Of a DNA stretch of 6,141 bases, positions 1 through 6,141 are shown piece after piece. Where the stretch lies: assembly GCA_023429275.1 (NCBI GenBank), contig JAEYWB010000564.1, positions 1 to 6,141 on the forward strand, written 5' to 3'. The translations under genes were made by a program, and so were the position numbers. Position 1 is the stretch's first letter, and every line of letters begins with the position of its first letter. The notes below the pieces were generated by a model. The model did no database searches, had not been told where the DNA came from, and saw nothing but the letters and a program-made list of their open reading frames with translations. This DNA is from Planctomycetota bacterium. GTDB taxonomy: Bacteria; Planctomycetota; Planctomycetia; Planctomycetales; Planctomycetaceae.

Positions 1-1800
1 GTGGTTGTCGTCCACCACAAGGACCCGCGCGGCGGAAAGTTCCTCTCCCGCCGCTCCGGGATCATCGGCCGCATCGGTCCGGGCCGGATCGACCGCACAC
101 GGAACCTCCACCAGAAATTCGCTCCCGTGGCCCCGGCCGGCACTCTGCGCCTGCACGGTTCCGCCGTGCATCTCGACGAGACTCCGCACGAGCGCCAGGC
201 CGATGCCGAGCCCGCCATCCGAACGGTCGATGTTCCGGTCGACCTGGTAGAAGAGGCTGAAGAGACTCTCGTGGACTGAGGAATCGAACCCGCGGCCATT
301 GTCCCGCACGCGGATCACGGCAGCCGACCCGGCAGAGGTTTCCGGCCTGGGGACGGACTCCACCGCGACCCAGATCGTCCCCCCTTCGTCTGTGTACTTC
401 GCCGCATTGTTCAGAAGGTTCGCAACCACCTGCGAGAGCCTCGCAAGGTCGCCGTCGACGAGAAGCGGATCGGCCGGGAGCGTGATGTTGAGCGTGTGAC
501 CGCGGGCATCGATCAGGTGCCGGCTCGTCTCCACCCCCTGCCGGACCGCCAGGGCGAGATCGAGCCGCGTCTTGTGAAGCTGGATCTTCCCCCGGGAGAC
601 GCGCGAGACATCGAGCAGGTCGTCGACGATCCGGGTCAGCTGAATCGACTGCCGGTCGATGACCTCCTGGCACCAGCTGATGTCGGGATCGTTGCTGCCG
701 AGCTTGTTGAGAATGGAGACGGCGTTTCGGATGGGAGCGAGGGGATTGCGGAGCTCATGGCCGAGCATGGCAAGGAACTCATCTTTCCGCCGGCCTGTCT
801 CGATCAGCTCGAGTTCGAGCTCCTTCTGCTCCGTGATGTCTCGGACCGCCCCCCGGATGCCGATCGCGCTCCCTGTCGGGTCGACCTCGAAAGCGCCGAC
901 CGATTCGACCCAGCGGACGCCCCCGCCCGGCCGGCTCACCCGGTACTCATCCCGGTAACGGCGCGAGGCCGGAACCGACCTCGTGGTCTGCTCGACGCGG
1001 GGCCGATCGTCAGGGTGGACGCAGGAGAGCCACCTTTCGATGGTCGGCTCGAGATCCTTCCCGGCGGAATCGCGTTTCGCCTCGGGATCGAAAACGCTCC
1101 AGGCGGTCTCGGTCCACAGGGCCCGTCCGGTGCGAAAGTTCATGCTCCAGATGCCGACCTTGGCCGCTTCCTGTGACATCCGCAGCCGTTCCTCACTTTC
1201 GCGGAGAGCGGCGTTGGCCTTGACGAGTTCGGCCGTCCGGGAGGCGACTCGCGATTCGAGCTCGTTGTTGAGGACCTGCAGCTCAGTCTGGATACGAGTC
1301 CTTTCCTTCACCTCCGCCTGCAGCGTCCGGTTCGTCGCCGCGAGCTCCTGGGTCGCCCGGTGCAGCTCCGCGAAGACGGCCACCTTCGAGCGGAGAATCG
1401 TCGCGTTGACCGGCTTGTGAAGATAATCCACCGCCCCGGTCTCATATCCCTCGAGGACGTGCTGGTCCTCGCTGTAGTAGGCGGTCAGGAAAATGATGGG
1501 GATACCAGCGGTCTTCTTCCGCTGCTTGATCATGTGCGCCAACTCGAACCCGGTCATGACCGGCATCTGGATGTCGAGAATGATCAGCGCGAAGTCGCTC
1601 CGGACAAGGGCCAGGAGGGCTTCCTCGGCCGACTCCGCCCGCACGATCTGGTAACGGGGGTCGTCAAGAATCGTTGCCAGGACGGTGAGGTTCCGGGGTT
1701 CGTCATCGACCACCAGGATCTGGATCGGCGGCGCAGCGGCAGAGGGCCCGGGAGTAACGGGCTGAGGGCTGTTTCGAGGATCGTTGGCGCCGAGGGTCAT
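1..1800 (-). CDS. Hybrid histidine kinase REC-PAS-HisKA-HATPase-REC (3' end outside window)
   Basis: The frame is open for 600 codons from ATG at 1800-1798 to the left edge, with no stop. Domains: a short Pro/Ala-rich leader (1-25); REC (26-140) with Asp32/Asp33, phospho-acceptor Asp76, Thr106 and Lys129-Pro; a predicted coiled coil (about 145-205); a PAS domain of PAS_3 type with PAC tail (about 205-327), containing VHPDD (261-265) and ending RDITEQKELE; HisKA with His348 in GHELRNPLAP; HATPase with N box Asn461/Asn465, DNGRG (500-504) and GGLGIG (529-534). A second receiver starts at RVLVVDDN (592-599) and is cut off. There is no signal peptide or membrane segment, so it is probably cytosolic. 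The start is supported by an in-frame TGA at 1827-1825 and because it leaves the receiver whole. No Shine-Dalgarno-like sequence precedes it; the upstream bases are C-rich. It follows the HAMP-array kinase by 142 bp on the same strand, so its receiver may take phosphate from that kinase (inference). The PAS ligand is unknown. Confidence 0.95.
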   Translation of the reverse strand, partial: MTLGANDPRNSPQPVTPGPSAAAPPIQILVVDDEPRNLTVLATILDDPRYQIVRAESAEEALLALVRSDFALIILDIQMPVMTGFELAHMIKQRKKTAGIPIIFLTAYYSEDQHVLEGYETGAVDYLHKPVNATILRSKVAVFAELHRATQELAATNRTLQAEVKERTRIQTELQVLNNELESRVASRTAELVKANAALRESEERLRMSQEAAKVGIWSMNFRTGRALWTETAWSVFDPEAKRDSAGKDLEPTIERWLSCVHPDDRPRVEQTTRSVPASRRYRDEYRVSRPGGGVRWVESVGAFEVDPTGSAIGIRGAVRDITEQKELELELIETGRRKDEFLAMLGHELRNPLAPIRNAVSILNKLGSNDPDISWCQEVIDRQSIQLTRIVDDLLDVSRVSRGKIQLHKTRLDLALAVRQGVETSRHLIDARGHTLNITLPADPLLVDGDLARLSQVVANLLNNAAKYTDEGGTIWVAVESVPRPETSAGSAAVIRVRDNGRGFDSSVHESLFSLFYQVDRNIDRSDGGLGIGLALVRSLVEMHGGTVQAQSAGRGHGSEFLVEVPCAVDPARTDAADDPGAAGEELSAARVLVVDDNH

Positions 1801-1810
1801 GGGGGAGTTA

Positions 1811-1932
1811 TCAGTCGTCAGTGATCAGCTCTCGGTCGTCAACGACGAACGTGCTGGTTGGACTTCCAAGTCGTCGTGGCAGGTCTCAGACGCGCTCCAT
1901 GGGCGAACCGACAGCTGAACACTGACGACTGA
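1811..1932. repeat. Inverted repeat (26-bp arms, 24 pairs) in the spacer between the two kinase genes
   Basis: The left arm is 1811-1836 and the right arm 1907-1932; they are reverse complements except at two positions (1824/1919 and 1831/1912). The outermost 13 bases, tcagtcgtcagtg against cactgacgactga, pair perfectly. The 70-bp interior holds two smaller hairpins: 1836-1840 with 1844-1848 (5 bp, 3-nt loop) and 1861-1865 with 1868-1872 (5 bp, 2-nt loop). The element fills most of the 142-bp spacer (1801-1942), starting 10 bp downstream of the first gene's stop and ending 10 bp upstream of the second gene's start. No T-run follows the stem on either strand and no flanking target duplication is obvious. 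It could be an mRNA processing or attenuation structure, a regulator-binding palindrome, or a small non-autonomous mobile repeat; the sequence does not decide. Confidence 0.8.
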
Positions 1933-1942
1933 AAACTTCTTC

Positions 1943-6141
<4,199 letters not shown>

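Noticed and set aside
62..673. 203-codon open frame on the minus strand
   Set aside because: It is a shifted frame of the HATPase region of the second kinase, rich in Arg, Gly and Pro, with no domain.
496..1176. 226-codon open frame on the plus strand
   Set aside because: It lies antisense to the PAS and HisKA/HATPase parts of the second kinase, which has clear motifs. The plus-strand translation has no recognisable domain and looks like a GC-rich shadow.
1808..1842. Possible sigma-70-type promoter for the second kinase (TTGACG at 1842-1837, TGATAA at 1813-1808, minus strand)
   Set aside because: The spacing is 23 bp instead of about 17, and the -10-like box is only 7 bases from the start codon. 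The match is probably chance within the repeat.
1811..1932. Inverted repeat read as a Rho-independent terminator
   Set aside because: The arms are 70 bp apart and no T-run follows the stem on either strand, so it does not meet the usual form.

Overview
The window is a GC-rich bacterial fragment. It is almost entirely filled by two large signalling genes, both on the minus strand and both cut by a window edge. No rRNA, tRNA, CRISPR array, transposase or DNA-binding regulator is visible. The HAMP-array kinase, the pair of adjacent hybrid kinases and the lack of Shine-Dalgarno-like sequence before the only visible start fit a large-genome, signalling-rich bacterium such as a planctomycete (or less likely a myxobacterium). 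That placement is inference; no marker gene is present.

In transcription order (right to left), the first gene (6141 to 1943, 5' end missing) is a multi-domain hybrid histidine kinase. It has a tandem array of 92-residue HAMP repeats (five full units plus the end of a sixth in view), a GAF domain, a coiled coil, a HisKA/HATPase kinase core and three receiver domains. This plan resembles the fungal group III (Nik1/Os-1 type) hybrid kinases, with an added GAF domain and extra receivers. A 142-bp spacer follows (1942 to 1801). It is dominated by a 26-bp inverted repeat (24 of 26 pairs) whose arms are 70 bp apart. The second gene (1800 to 1, 3' end missing) is a soluble receiver - coiled coil - PAS - HisKA - HATPase protein. 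A second receiver begins in its last ten visible residues.

Both kinase cores keep the key catalytic residues, and all four complete receivers keep the phospho-acceptor aspartate, so both proteins look active. Their order and close spacing suggest co-transcription and possibly one phosphorelay: the HAMP-array kinase would gather input and autophosphorylate, and the second protein's N-terminal receiver is a candidate acceptor. The output protein must lie outside the window. I see no clearly novel system. The points most worth a second look are the mosaic HAMP array, the inverted repeat in the spacer and the paired hybrid kinases.
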